DNA of 64,000 nt from contig NZ_JALMDK010000003.1 of the NCBI RefSeq assembly GCF_023094165.1, positions 62,001-126,000 of the forward strand, written 5' to 3'. Both the position numbers and the translations under genes were made by a program. The notes beneath the pieces were generated by a model. It saw only the letters and a program-made list of their open reading frames with translations, made no database searches and was not told the origin of the DNA. The stretch comes from Crossiella sp. S99.2. Its GTDB lineage: Bacteria > Actinomycetota > Actinomycetes > Mycobacteriales > Pseudonocardiaceae. Positions 49,486 to 58,016 of the stretch are shown here, piece after piece (the first letter of the stretch is position 1; every line of letters starts with the position of its first letter).

Positions 49486-50097
49486 ATGGCCTACCGCCGC
49501 ACGCCCTCGGTCGACGCGCGCCGCGCCGCGACCAGGGACCGCGTCCTCGGCGTGACCAGGGAACTCCTCGCCGAGTCCGGGTACGCCGGGTGCTCGATCG
49601 CGGCCGTGGCCAAGCGGGCCGGGGTCGCGGCGGGCTCGGTGTACCTGCACTTCCCGACCAAGGCCGACCTGCTCGCCGAGGCGTTCCGTTTGGTGGTGCG
49701 GCACGAGGTCGAGGCGGTGGCGCAGGCGGTGCTGGCCGCCCCGGACCACCGGGCCGGGGTGATCGCGGTGGTGGAGACCTTCGCCGGCCGCGCGCTGAAA
49801 GCACCCCGGCTGGCCTACGCGCTGCTGGCCGAACCCATTGACGCCGCGGTGGAACGGGAGCGGCTGCGCTTCCGGATCGCCTTCCGGGACATCGTGGCCG
49901 AGGTCCTGGACCGGGCGGTCCGCGACGGCGAGCTGCCGCCGCAGAACCCGGCGGTCACCGCGGCCGCGCTGGTCGGCGCGGTCGGCGAAGTCCTGGTCGG
50001 CCCCCTGGCCGCCGGACACGCCACCCCCGACACCATCCCGAACCTGATCTCCTTCTGCTTACGCGCGATCGGAGTCGACGATGCCGTCCACCCATGA
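49486..50097 (+). CDS. TetR-family regulator
   Basis: This 203-aa TetR regulator has an N-terminal helix-turn-helix (about 15-65) with GYAGCSIAAVAKRAGVAAGSVYLHFPTKADLLAEAF. A helical ligand domain follows. It overlaps the following acyl-CoA dehydrogenase by 17 bp, so it probably controls that gene in response to an acyl-CoA or fatty acid. Confidence 0.88.
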   Translation: MAYRRTPSVDARRAATRDRVLGVTRELLAESGYAGCSIAAVAKRAGVAAGSVYLHFPTKADLLAEAFRLVVRHEVEAVAQAVLAAPDHRAGVIAVVETFAGRALKAPRLAYALLAEPIDAAVERERLRFRIAFRDIVAEVLDRAVRDGELPPQNPAVTAAALVGAVGEVLVGPLAAGHATPDTIPNLISFCLRAIGVDDAVHP

Positions 50098-51715
50098 GGT
50101 CACCAACCAGGTCCCGCCGCTGACCGGCCACGACACCGCCGCCGACCCGGCGCTGCTGGACGGGCTGCACCGGGAGGGCGCCGGCTGGGCCGAACCCGAA
50201 CTGCACGAGCTGGGCGAGCTGGCCGGGAGTGCGCAGGCCCAGGAATGGGGCCGTCAGGCCGAGGAGCACCCGCCGGTGCTGCGCACGCACGACCGGTACG
50301 GGCACCGCATCGACGAGGTCGAGTTCCACCCGGCCTGGCACCAGCTGATGACCGTCGCGGTCGGCCACGGCCTGCACGCCGCGCCCTGGGCCGATCAGCG
50401 GCCGGGCGCGCATGTGGCCCGTGCGGCCAAGTTCCTGGCCTGGAGCCAGGTCGAGGCCGGGCACGGCTGCCCGATCTCGATGACCTACGCCGCGGTGCCC
50501 GCGCTGCGCGCCACCCCGGAACTGGCCGCCCGCTATGAGCCGCTGCTGTCCGCCCCGGTCTATGACTTCGGGCTGCGCGAACCGTCCGGCAAGCGCGGGC
50601 TGATCGCGGGCATGTCGATGACGGAGAAGCAGGGTGGTTCCGACGTCCGGGCCAACACCACCCGGGCCACCCCGTCCGGCGGCGGCGAGTACAGCCTGGT
50701 GGGGCACAAGTGGTTCACCAGCGCGCCGATGTCGGACCTGTTCCTCACCCTGGCCCAGGCCCCCGGCGGCCTGTCCTGCTTCGTGCTGCCCAGAGTCCTG
50801 CCGGACGGCTCCCGCAACCGGATCCAGTTGCAGCGGCTCAAGGACAAGCTGGGCAACAAGTCCAACGCCTCCGCCGAGATCGAGTACGACCAGGCGGCGG
50901 GCTGGCTGGTCGGCGAGGAGGGCCGCGGGGTCCGCACCATCATCGAGATGGTCAACATGACCCGCCTCGATTGCTGCCTGGGCGCGGCGGCCGGGATGCG
51001 GGCCGCGGTGGTCCAGGCCGTGCACCACGCCACCCACCGCTGGGCCTTCGGCAAAGCCCTGGTGGACCAGCCGCTGATGGCGACCGTGCTGGCCGACCTG
51101 GTGGTCGAGTCCGAGGCCGCCACCAGCCTGGCACTGCGGCTGGCCGGGGCCACCGACCGGGCCCAGCGCGGCGACGAGCAGGAGGCGTTGTTCCGCCGGA
51201 TCGGGCTGGCGGTGGCCAAGTACTGGCTGTGCAAACGCGGGCCCTCCCATGCCGCCGAGGCGCTGGAATGCCTGGGCGGCAACGGGTACGTGGAGGAGTC
51301 CGGCATGCCCCGGCTCTACCGCGAGGCCCCGCTGCTCTCCATCTGGGAGGGCTCGGGCAACGTGGCCGCGCTGGACGCGCTGCGCGCCATGGGCCGCCAG
51401 CCCGAGACCGTGCACGCGTTCTTCGCCGAGGTGGACACCGCGCACGGCCTGGACCCACGTCTGGACGCCTTCGCCGACAAGGTGCGCGCCGAGCTGACGG
51501 ACCTCACCGACATCGAGGCCCGCGCCCGGCGCGTGGTGGAGCGGATGGCGTTGCTGCTACAAGGAGTTCAGCTGGTTCGGCACGGCAGCCCGGCGGTGGC
51601 CGAGGCGTTCTGCGCGAGCAGGCTGGGCGGCGATTGGGGCCACGCCTTCGGCACCCTGCCCGCCGGACTGGAGGTCAAGGCGATCATCGACCGGGCGCGA
51701 GCTGTTCGTTCATGA
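50081..51715 (+). CDS. AidB-type acyl-CoA dehydrogenase
   Basis: This 544-aa flavoprotein is of the AidB/isovaleryl-CoA branch. FAD and substrate motifs include GMSMTEKQGGSDVRANTT, GHKWFTSAPMSDLFL and LECLGGNGYVEESGMPRLYREAPLLSIWEGSGN. AidB proteins bind DNA and flavin in the adaptive response in E. coli; many actinobacterial relatives act as dehydrogenases. It overlaps the TetR gene and, at its end, the convergent GH105-like gene by 32 bp. Confidence 0.88.
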   Translation: MPSTHEVTNQVPPLTGHDTAADPALLDGLHREGAGWAEPELHELGELAGSAQAQEWGRQAEEHPPVLRTHDRYGHRIDEVEFHPAWHQLMTVAVGHGLHAAPWADQRPGAHVARAAKFLAWSQVEAGHGCPISMTYAAVPALRATPELAARYEPLLSAPVYDFGLREPSGKRGLIAGMSMTEKQGGSDVRANTTRATPSGGGEYSLVGHKWFTSAPMSDLFLTLAQAPGGLSCFVLPRVLPDGSRNRIQLQRLKDKLGNKSNASAEIEYDQAAGWLVGEEGRGVRTIIEMVNMTRLDCCLGAAAGMRAAVVQAVHHATHRWAFGKALVDQPLMATVLADLVVESEAATSLALRLAGATDRAQRGDEQEALFRRIGLAVAKYWLCKRGPSHAAEALECLGGNGYVEESGMPRLYREAPLLSIWEGSGNVAALDALRAMGRQPETVHAFFAEVDTAHGLDPRLDAFADKVRAELTDLTDIEARARRVVERMALLLQGVQLVRHGSPAVAEAFCASRLGGDWGHAFGTLPAGLEVKAIIDRARAVRS

Positions 51716-52823
51716 TCAGGAACGCGCCGAGGCCGTGCGGATCGTTGGTGATCCGCTTGCGCTGGTAGTAGTACCCGGCATCGCCCACGCCAGTGCCCTC
51801 CACGATGTCCTGCACATCGGCCACCCCGCGCGAGTCCACGACCACCTTCGCCAGCACCCCGCGGTACCCACGCTGCGCGTTGTCCAGGTGACGGCGATCC
51901 AGGTAACCCTGCTGAACTCCCTTGGACAGCAGGTAGGTGTACATGGCCGATGCCGAGGTCTCGGTCCAGTTCCGGGGATCCGCGGCCTTGTCCACCACCT
52001 GGAACCAGCGGCCGGTGTCCCGGTCCTGGTAGCGGGCGAAGCCCTGGGCGAGGTGGCGCACGTAGCCGATCAGCTCACCGCGGCGGGGATGGGTGCCGGG
52101 CAGGATGTCCAGGAGGTCCACCGCGGCCATGCCGAACCAGCCGATCGCCCGCGCCCAGTGCTCCCCGGAACGTTTGGCCGGGTTCTGCGACCACGAGGTG
52201 TCGCCCTGCTCGTCGTAGGCGTGGAAGAGCAGGCCGTTGGGCGCGTTGAGGTGCCGGAAGTAGACGGCCAGGTTGTCCAGGGCCTCGGTGTAGGCGTACG
52301 TCTCGTCGCCGTAAGCCTTGCCGTACATGGCCAGGAAGGGTTGCGCCATGTACACCCCATCGGCCCAGAGCTGGCCTGCGAAGCCGTTGTTGTGCCACAT
52401 GCCGCCGTCGCCGGTCCTGGGATAGCCGGTGATGGCTCCCCGGATCCGGTCCGCGGCACGCTTGTAGCGCGGGTCCCCGGTCTCGGCGTGCAACACGATC
52501 AGCAGGGTGCCCGCGCGCATGGCGTCCAGGTTGTCGAACCGGATGCTCATCTCCCCGTCCGGATTGACGAACCGGTCGGTCCAGGCACGCAGGTAATCCA
52601 GGTAACGGCGGTCGCCGGTGCGTTTGTAGACCAGGTACTGCCCGTGCAGGTAGAGGCCCTGGGTGTAGGCCCAGCCGCCCAGGGTGGCGGGGGAGTGACG
52701 GCGCATCGTGGAATCCACCACGGCGCGGGACAGGTCGGTCGCCGGGGCGGCGACCACGGGCGTGACCGGACTGGCCGCGAGCGCGGCGCTGAGCAGCAGG
52801 GCGAGGACGCTTCCGCGGGACAT
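51684..52823 (-). CDS. Secreted GH88/GH105-like unsaturated glycuronyl hydrolase
   Basis: This 379-aa exported protein has a signal peptide ending near VVAAP (residue 26) and an alpha/alpha-barrel. LWADGVYMAQPFLAMYG contains the Asp typical of YteR/GH105 catalysis, and HWARAIGWFGMAAVDLL matches the second conserved helix. Such enzymes remove unsaturated glucuronyl or galacturonyl residues left by lyases. The ATG at 52823 gives the signal peptide directly. No polysaccharide lyase is nearby. Confidence 0.83.
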   Translation of the reverse strand: MSRGSVLALLLSAALAASPVTPVVAAPATDLSRAVVDSTMRRHSPATLGGWAYTQGLYLHGQYLVYKRTGDRRYLDYLRAWTDRFVNPDGEMSIRFDNLDAMRAGTLLIVLHAETGDPRYKRAADRIRGAITGYPRTGDGGMWHNNGFAGQLWADGVYMAQPFLAMYGKAYGDETYAYTEALDNLAVYFRHLNAPNGLLFHAYDEQGDTSWSQNPAKRSGEHWARAIGWFGMAAVDLLDILPGTHPRRGELIGYVRHLAQGFARYQDRDTGRWFQVVDKAADPRNWTETSASAMYTYLLSKGVQQGYLDRRHLDNAQRGYRGVLAKVVVDSRGVADVQDIVEGTGVGDAGYYYQRKRITNDPHGLGAFLIMNEQLAPGR

Positions 52824-53055
52824 GTCCTGAACAGCTACCGGAGCCGGATCGGGGTAATCAAAGCTAATGGCCGGGACCGGACAGGTGAACCGCCTGCCCG
52901 ATGGGGCGGCGATGAGGGCAGGAAACCCCGCGTGGCATACCGATGAGGTGTCCGGCCGTCGCGGATCTCGGCCACCCTCGCCGATGCTGGCGGCGAAACG
53001 CGGACCAGATCGAATGTGTGTCCACAGTGGACAGTCGAGGTGGAGGGGGACCGGT

Positions 53056-53961
53056 GTGTCGTGGTTCCGGCCGGGGCGAGCCAAGATCGCCGAACCGGCC
53101 CGGCGCACCCTGCTGTACCTGATGGCCGGGCCCAGCGCCGGGGTCGCGGTGCGCCAGGCGGTGGGCGGCGACACCGGCGCCATCGCGGGCACCGTCGACC
53201 TGCCCGGCCTGAGCACCGCCGCGGTCACCGAAGCCGTGCACGCCCTCACCGCCGCCACCGCCCCCGGCCCCGACCTGGACCCCGCGGTCCGGATGGCCCT
53301 GCTCAGTCACGCCCTGGCCGAGACCGGCCGCCGGATCTGGGCGCCGGTGCTGGCGGAATGGCCGGACCTGCGCACCGACCGGGTCGAACTGGCCCCGGTC
53401 GGCGACCTGCTGTACCTGCCCCTGCACACAGCGCTGATCGAGGACGCCCCCGCCTGCACGGTGCTGGACCTGGCGGTCCGGGTGCCGCTGCACGCCCCGG
53501 CCACGGTGCCGGTCCCGGTCGGCCACCCGGCGCCGGAGCGGAACGCGGTCCAGGGGAACCCGCGCGACCTGCGTGATCCGGTGGTGGAACGCCGGACCTG
53601 CCACGGGATCCTGGACTCGGACGAGCCCTGGCGCAGCTCAGTCCTGCTCGGCCACCGGCCCCTGTCACCGGACCGGTCCCCGTCAGCTGACCGGTCCGCG
53701 CCGGACCGATCCGCACCTCTGGTTGTCGTGTCCGGGGGACGCCTGAGCAGCTTCGACTCCGTCCAGTTCGACACCCTGCCGGTGGTGGGAGCGCTCTGGC
53801 CGCTGCCTGACCCGGACGGCACCGCCGAACTCCTCGGTCACCTGCACCGCGCGCTGATCGGCGTCCCCGGCGCGTGTTCCCTGGCCGAGGTGGTCAGCGC
53901 CGGGCACCGGCACGGCCTGTCCATCGCGGTCTGGGGACCATTCGTCCACTTCGGTGCTTAA
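53056..53961 (+). CDS. CHAT-domain protein with lost catalytic cysteine
   Basis: This 301-aa protein resembles the CHAT caspase-like domain. GDLLYLPLHTAL (117-128), TCHG with His183, LVVVSGGRL (222-230), VVGALWPLPDPDG (243-255) and a closing VWGPFVHFGA follow the CHAT order. The active His is kept, but the LSAC cysteine position is Gly228, so protease activity is unlikely. A short Asp/Arg/Ser-Pro repeat (about 204-221) replaces the loop before it. The GTG at 53056 follows TGGAGGGGG. It stands alone. It could be a regulatory pseudo-protease or a decaying gene. Confidence 0.7.
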   Translation: MSWFRPGRAKIAEPARRTLLYLMAGPSAGVAVRQAVGGDTGAIAGTVDLPGLSTAAVTEAVHALTAATAPGPDLDPAVRMALLSHALAETGRRIWAPVLAEWPDLRTDRVELAPVGDLLYLPLHTALIEDAPACTVLDLAVRVPLHAPATVPVPVGHPAPERNAVQGNPRDLRDPVVERRTCHGILDSDEPWRSSVLLGHRPLSPDRSPSADRSAPDRSAPLVVVSGGRLSSFDSVQFDTLPVVGALWPLPDPDGTAELLGHLHRALIGVPGACSLAEVVSAGHRHGLSIAVWGPFVHFGA

Positions 53962-54159
53962 CTCTCCGGGCATGGACGCGAGGTCCGGTTCGTGCCAGTC
54001 TCGGAGGTGAGGTCCTGGGGGACTGCAATCCATTGCCTGATGCGGCAGCGGCGTGATTCCCCCTGCCTTGCTCACAGTTCAGCACCGAGGAATCCACTCC
54101 CCGGTCCCAGGGAACGGCCGCCGATGTTCCCAGGGACGGGGCCGTGTCTGGAGGTCGTT

Positions 54160-54573
54160 GTGCGCAAGTCCGTATCCCGCACCACCCGGCTCGCCTGCAC
54201 CGTGCTCGCCTTCACCGTGCTCGCGGTGACCGCCCTGGCTGGATCAACACTGGCCGGATCAACACTGGCCGGCACCGCCGCCGCGGCGCCAGGTTCGCCC
54301 TGTCCGCACTCGGGCGCGTTGTGCCTGTGGGACCAGGCGAACTACCAGGGCAACCCGTTCAACGTCCGGGCGCTCGACCCCGCGGTCGGCACCTGTGTCG
54401 ACCTGTTCGACCACAAGTGGGGCGAGGGCCGGGCCAAGTCCGGCTTCAACAACGGCGCGCGCACCGCGTCGCTGTTCACCAGCCGGGACTGCACCGGCAG
54501 GCCGTACCCGATCGACGCCGGCAGTGGTCACCCGAACATCCCGATCAAGGCCAACAGCGTCTACGTGTACTGA
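54160..54573 (+). CDS. Secreted peptidase inhibitor, family I36-like
   Basis: This 137-aa protein has a long signal peptide (about 1-43) followed by an I36-type fold. Landmarks are ALCLWDQANYQG, CVDLFDHKWGEG, NGARTASLFTSRDCTG and a final ANSVYVY. Such small proteins inhibit metalloproteases or subtilisins outside the cell. The signal peptide contains a tandem 15-bp repeat (GGATCAACACTGGCC twice, 54240-54269). The GTG at 54160 follows GGAGG. A GCCGGCGG/CCGCCGGC hairpin at 54599-54623 may terminate it. Confidence 0.8.
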   Translation: MRKSVSRTTRLACTVLAFTVLAVTALAGSTLAGSTLAGTAAAAPGSPCPHSGALCLWDQANYQGNPFNVRALDPAVGTCVDLFDHKWGEGRAKSGFNNGARTASLFTSRDCTGRPYPIDAGSGHPNIPIKANSVYVY

Positions 54574-54598
54574 TCCCCTGACCACCTGACCTGCTCGT

Positions 54599-54623
54599 GC
54601 CGGCGGCCGCGCCGCCCGCCGGC
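54599..54623 (+). terminator. Candidate terminator after the I36 gene
   Basis: A perfect 8-bp stem GCCGGCGG/CCGCCGGC has a 9-nt GC-rich loop and no U-tract. It starts 26 bp after the stop. Confidence 0.4.
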
Positions 54624-54734
54624 CCGGACGGTGATCAGGAACACCGAAGTTCTCCACCGCAAGGGTTTGCGGTACGGGCATCCGGTCAACCCCTCGGACA
54701 CCAACGTCGGACGACAAGTCGAAAGAGGGGCTTC

Positions 54735-55166
54735 ATGACCGGTGCGGTGATGGACACTGACCACGCCTTCGCCCGCGGCCTGGAAGGTTACGTCGCCGAG
54801 GTCGCGCGACTGCTCGGCGTCGGTCTGGAGTCCTGCACGATCGACCCCGAGCCCCCGGCCTGGGCCTACCTGGCCCTGGACTGGCGGCTCGATCGTTTCC
54901 CCGGACTGGATCTGGCGCTGCTGTGGGAGGAACGCCTCGGCTGGCACGCCGCCCTGGAATCCCGCACCGGCGAGGAACTGATCACCCTGGCCTACCTCGG
55001 CGACTCCCTGTTGCCCGCGCCCGCCGAGGTCGTGGGCTTCGTCGCGGACGTCCGAGCGGGCGAGCACCGGCTCGGACAGCCGGTGCCGCCGCAGCCGCGC
55101 CGGGTGCCGCGGGCGGAGCTGGCGCGCGGGCTGGCCGCCTACCGGGAACACGCGCACACGGTCTGA
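54735..55166 (+). CDS. DUF6292-like protein
   Basis: This 143-aa cytoplasmic protein has the pattern GLEGYVAEVARLLGV, AYLALDWRLDRFPGLDLALLW, GWHAALES and EELITLAYLGD. It is a DUF6292-type family widespread in Pseudonocardiales. Function is unknown. The ATG at 54735 follows AAAGAGGGG. It is flanked by two secreted inhibitor genes, which may be coincidental. Confidence 0.7.
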   Translation: MTGAVMDTDHAFARGLEGYVAEVARLLGVGLESCTIDPEPPAWAYLALDWRLDRFPGLDLALLWEERLGWHAALESRTGEELITLAYLGDSLLPAPAEVVGFVADVRAGEHRLGQPVPPQPRRVPRAELARGLAAYREHAHTV

Positions 55167-55227
55167 GTTCCTGCTTTCAGTGGGTTCCTCGGTTTTACCC
55201 GCGAGCTTTCCAATCCGCCACGCGTAT

Positions 55228-55258
55228 ACCGACGGGAGCGAGAACCGCTCCCGTCGGT
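55228..55258 (+). terminator. Strong hairpin with T-tract just before the SSI gene
   Basis: A perfect 13-bp stem, ACCGACGGGAGCG/CGCTCCCGTCGGT, with a 5-nt loop is followed by TTTTCT. It should terminate DUF6292 transcription. It ends 21 bp before the SSI ATG, so if the SSI promoter lies upstream it would act as an attenuator. Confidence 0.8.
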
Positions 55259-55279
55259 TTTCTGTGTGGAGGCACCACT

Positions 55280-55693
55280 ATGCGCCAACGCTTGTTCGCG
55301 ACCGCCGCATTCGCCGCGCTGTTCTGTGTGACTGGCCTGACCGCCGGCACCTCGAATGCGGAACCGGTCCAGGCCAGCCGCCTGACGCTGACCATCGCGC
55401 AGGGCGAGGACCCGACCCCGGTCGCGTACCGCCGCACCCTGACCTGCCAGCCGCCCGGCGGCGACCACCCTCGGGCCGTCGCCGCCTGCGTTGATCTGAC
55501 CAGGGCGAACGGCGACTTCCGTCGTCTGCCCGGTGATCCGCGGCACCCGGGCTGTCCGCGGGACTACCGGCCGGTGACGGTCACCGCCAGCGGGCACTGG
55601 CAGGGCAGCCAGGTCCGTTTCCAGCACACTTACGCCAATCAGTGCGTACTCGAAGCGGCCACCGGGCCGGTTTTCGACATCCAGCCCAGATAA
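55280..55693 (+). CDS. Secreted subtilisin-inhibitor-like (SSI) protein
   Basis: This 137-aa protein has a signal peptide (about 1-27) and an SSI fold. Cys56/Cys70 and Cys92/Cys122 match the two disulfides of SSI; the second pair keeps the 30-residue spacing. The reactive loop reads GCPRDYRPV, where SSI has CTMVYDPV, so P1 is Arg94 rather than Met. Trypsin-like proteases are then likely targets. GTGGAGG precedes the ATG. Confidence 0.85.
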   Translation: MRQRLFATAAFAALFCVTGLTAGTSNAEPVQASRLTLTIAQGEDPTPVAYRRTLTCQPPGGDHPRAVAACVDLTRANGDFRRLPGDPRHPGCPRDYRPVTVTASGHWQGSQVRFQHTYANQCVLEAATGPVFDIQPR

Positions 55694-55818
55694 TTGTTTG
55701 CACACAGACGCGCGGTATCCCCGATTGATCGCAACGGGAAATCCTGGACCGCGGCGCCGATGTCCTGCCTAATGGGGAACGTTCGTAAGTTCGCCGCCAT
55801 TTTCGGAGGTTGAAAGTC

Positions 55819-56316
55819 ATGCGGTTGCGCGCATTGGTAGTCGCCGCGTTCGTCGGCCTGACCACCCTGGTCACCGGCGTGTCCGCCAACGCCGCCCCGA
55901 TCCCGGACACGGTGATCACCGACCAGTTCCAGGTCCGCGCCCAGAGCGGCACGGTCGCCACCATCTGTTCCATCCAACTGCGGGCGCAGTGGCCCTCGGA
56001 CACCGCGAACGTGCGGATCGCCTTCCAGGGCCGCACGAACTGCGGCGCCCCGATGATCATGACCGGCCAGGCGGCCCTCTACAACGAGACCCGCCAGGTC
56101 GAACAGGTCGGCCCGCGGTTCGGCTTCGCCTACCTGTACCAGGGCCTGAGCGCCGGCAGCTACAACCCGGTTACCCGTGGCGCCGAGCAGATCCTGGGCT
56201 ACACCACCACAGTGGTCGCACCGCAGGGCCAGGTGTGGCGGCAGGCCCCTCGTCAGTGCACCGGTCTGTACACCCGGGTGCTGAACTGCTCGTTCGAGCG
56301 GTCCTTCGTGGTGTGA
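55819..56316 (+). CDS. Small secreted protein, unknown
   Basis: This 165-aa protein has a clean signal peptide (about 1-26, ending ANAAP) and a mature domain of about 139 residues with four cysteines. No domain was recognised; the alternating hydrophobic pattern suggests a beta-rich fold. GGAGGT lies 8 bp before the ATG at 55819. It may belong functionally with the neighbouring secreted inhibitors, but that rests on position only. Confidence 0.65.
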   Translation: MRLRALVVAAFVGLTTLVTGVSANAAPIPDTVITDQFQVRAQSGTVATICSIQLRAQWPSDTANVRIAFQGRTNCGAPMIMTGQAALYNETRQVEQVGPRFGFAYLYQGLSAGSYNPVTRGAEQILGYTTTVVAPQGQVWRQAPRQCTGLYTRVLNCSFERSFVV

Positions 56317-56351
56317 CCCCACCGCACGGGCTGACCACACGGCAGTGACCA

Positions 56352-56382
56352 GCGGGGCCCGGGACGACCTCCCGGGCCCCGC
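56352..56382 (+). terminator. GC-rich terminator hairpin after the secreted protein
   Basis: A perfect 13-bp stem GCGGGGCCCGGGA/TCCCGGGCCCCGC has a 5-nt loop. It lies 36 bp after the stop and lacks a U-tract, as many actinobacterial terminators do. Confidence 0.7.
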
Positions 56383-56388
56383 GTCCCA

Positions 56389-56443
56389 GACGACCGGCAC
56401 GCCGGCCGGGGCCACCCGGTCACCCCTCGGCGTGCCGGCCGTC
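56389..56443. repeat. Second long inverted repeat before the YbdK gene
   Basis: Arms of 16 bp, GACGACCGGCACGCCG and its partner CGGCGTGCCGGCCGTC (one mismatch), are separated by 23 nt. The element follows directly after the terminator hairpin and 79 bp before the YbdK start. It could be a backup terminator or a 5'-UTR structure. Confidence 0.6.
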
Positions 56444-56522
56444 GACGTCTGGATAGCGCCAGGCAAGTCAGTGGGCCGGAAGTCCGGTCTTGCGGATCGG
56501 CGGGAGTGGGTACCCGGGTGCG

Positions 56523-57626
56523 ATGACGCTGACAGTCGGGGTCGAGGAGGAGTTTCTGCTGGTGGATCCGGCCTCTGGACGGCCGATCCGCGCTGCCGGG
56601 GCGGTGCTGGACCGGGCCGCCTCGTTCGAGTCCGGTCACCTGCACACCGAACTGATGAACACCCAGGTCGAGGCCGCCACCGGGGTCTGTGCCGGACTGA
56701 CCGAACTCGGTGCGCAGCTGACCGAGGCCCGCACCTGCCTGGACGCGGCGGCAAGGGCGGAGGGGCTGCTGCTGCTCTCCACCGGGACGCCGGTGCTGGA
56801 CGGCGCGCCGCCCGGCCTGGCCGAGGGGGAGCGGTTCGCCGAGATCGGCCTGCGCTACGCCGGGATCGCCGCCGATTTCCAGGTCTCCGGCTGTCACGTG
56901 CACGTCGGGGTGCCGGACCGGGAGACCGCGGTGGCGGTGCTGAACCACGTCCGGCCCTGGCTGCCCACGCTGCTCGCGCTCGCCGGCAACTCGGTGTTCT
57001 GGGCCGGCCGGGACACCGGCTACGCGAGCTGGCGGACCGTGTGCCAATCCCGGTTCCCCGGCTCGGGCCTGCCGCCGCGATTCGACTCCGCCGCCGAGTA
57101 CGACGCCGAGGTGGCCCGACTGGTCGACTGCGGGGTGCTGGTCGATCCGGAGATGACCTTCTGGCTGCTGCGCCCCTCGCCGCGGTACCCGACCCTGGAG
57201 TTCCGGGTCGCCGACGCGGTGCCCACCGCCGCCGACGCACTGCTGCAGGCCGCGCTGAGCCGGGCACTGGTGCACACCGGACTGTCCGAAGTGGACGCCG
57301 GCCGGCCCGCGCCCGCACTGGGCGAGCAAGTCGCCGCGGCGGCGCTGTGGTCGGCTGCCCGCTACGGCCTGCGCGGACTGGCCGTGCACCCGATCTACGA
57401 GGAACGGCTGCCCGCCACCGATCTGCTCACCGAGTTGCTCAACTGGGTCCGCCCGGCCCTGGCCGAGCTGGGCGACCTGGAACTGGTGCGCAGTCTGCTG
57501 GAACTGGTCCGCACCAGGGGAATCGGCGCGGACCGGCAGCGCGCGGCGGCCGCCGGCGGGCCGGACGCGGTGCTGGATCTCCTGGCCGCGGAGGTGGTCC
57601 GGTCCGAGCAGCCCGCACTCATTTAA
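56523..57626 (+). CDS. YbdK-family carboxylate-amine ligase
   Basis: This 367-aa glutamate-cysteine-ligase-like enzyme has the opening TLTVGVEEEFLLVD, SGCHVHVGVPD in the centre and PTLEFRVADAVPT near the end. These are typical of the YbdK group, which forms gamma-glutamyl-type amide bonds with weak glutamate-cysteine ligase activity in E. coli. The ATG at 56523 starts directly at the conserved region. The ribosome site is weak. Confidence 0.87.
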   Translation: MTLTVGVEEEFLLVDPASGRPIRAAGAVLDRAASFESGHLHTELMNTQVEAATGVCAGLTELGAQLTEARTCLDAAARAEGLLLLSTGTPVLDGAPPGLAEGERFAEIGLRYAGIAADFQVSGCHVHVGVPDRETAVAVLNHVRPWLPTLLALAGNSVFWAGRDTGYASWRTVCQSRFPGSGLPPRFDSAAEYDAEVARLVDCGVLVDPEMTFWLLRPSPRYPTLEFRVADAVPTAADALLQAALSRALVHTGLSEVDAGRPAPALGEQVAAAALWSAARYGLRGLAVHPIYEERLPATDLLTELLNWVRPALAELGDLELVRSLLELVRTRGIGADRQRAAAAGGPDAVLDLLAAEVVRSEQPALI

Positions 57627-57629
57627 GTA

Positions 57630-57659
57630 TTGACTTATATAAGCGGCTGCGGTGATGAT
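57630..57659 (+). promoter_or_regulatory. Promoter and palindrome for the ArsR/AHSA1 operon
   Basis: TTGACT (57630-57635) and GATGAT (57654-57659) form a plausible promoter with transcription starting near the GTG at 57666, giving a leaderless mRNA. A perfect palindrome CTTATATAAG (57634-57643) overlaps the -35 and is a likely ArsR operator. Confidence 0.55.
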
Positions 57660-57665
57660 GGCCGG

Positions 57666-58016
57666 GTGCACGCGTTCGACGTACTCGGTGACCCGGTCCG
57701 CAGGCGGATCCTGGAGCTGCTCGCCAGTGGTGAGCAGAGTTCGGGAGAGCTGACCGCGATCATCCGCGCCGAGTTCGGGATCTCCCAGCCCGGCGTCTCC
57801 CAGCACCTGCGGGTGTTGCGGGACAACGGGTTCACCACGGTGCGCGCCGAAGGGGCCCGTCGCCTGTACGCGGTGGACCCGGCGCCGCTGCGGGAGGTCG
57901 ACGGGTGGCTGGACCAGTTCCGCGGATTCTGGAACCAGCACCTGGACGCCCTCGCCACCGAACTGGCCCGGGGAAAACGGGCCCGCCGCCTCGCCGAACC
58001 AAAGGACAAGCAATGA
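57666..58016 (+). CDS. ArsR-family regulator paired with an AHSA1 protein
   Basis: This 116-aa winged-helix protein has VHAFDVLGDPVRRRILELL, FGISQPGVSQHLRVLRDNGFTTVR and RRLYAVDPAPLREVDGWL. It is the ArsR type that sits beside SRPBCC genes. The GTG at 57666 lacks a Shine-Dalgarno site and fits a leaderless start. It overlaps the next gene by 4 nt and is probably self-regulating through CTTATATAAG. Confidence 0.85.
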   Translation: MHAFDVLGDPVRRRILELLASGEQSSGELTAIIRAEFGISQPGVSQHLRVLRDNGFTTVRAEGARRLYAVDPAPLREVDGWLDQFRGFWNQHLDALATELARGKRARRLAEPKDKQ

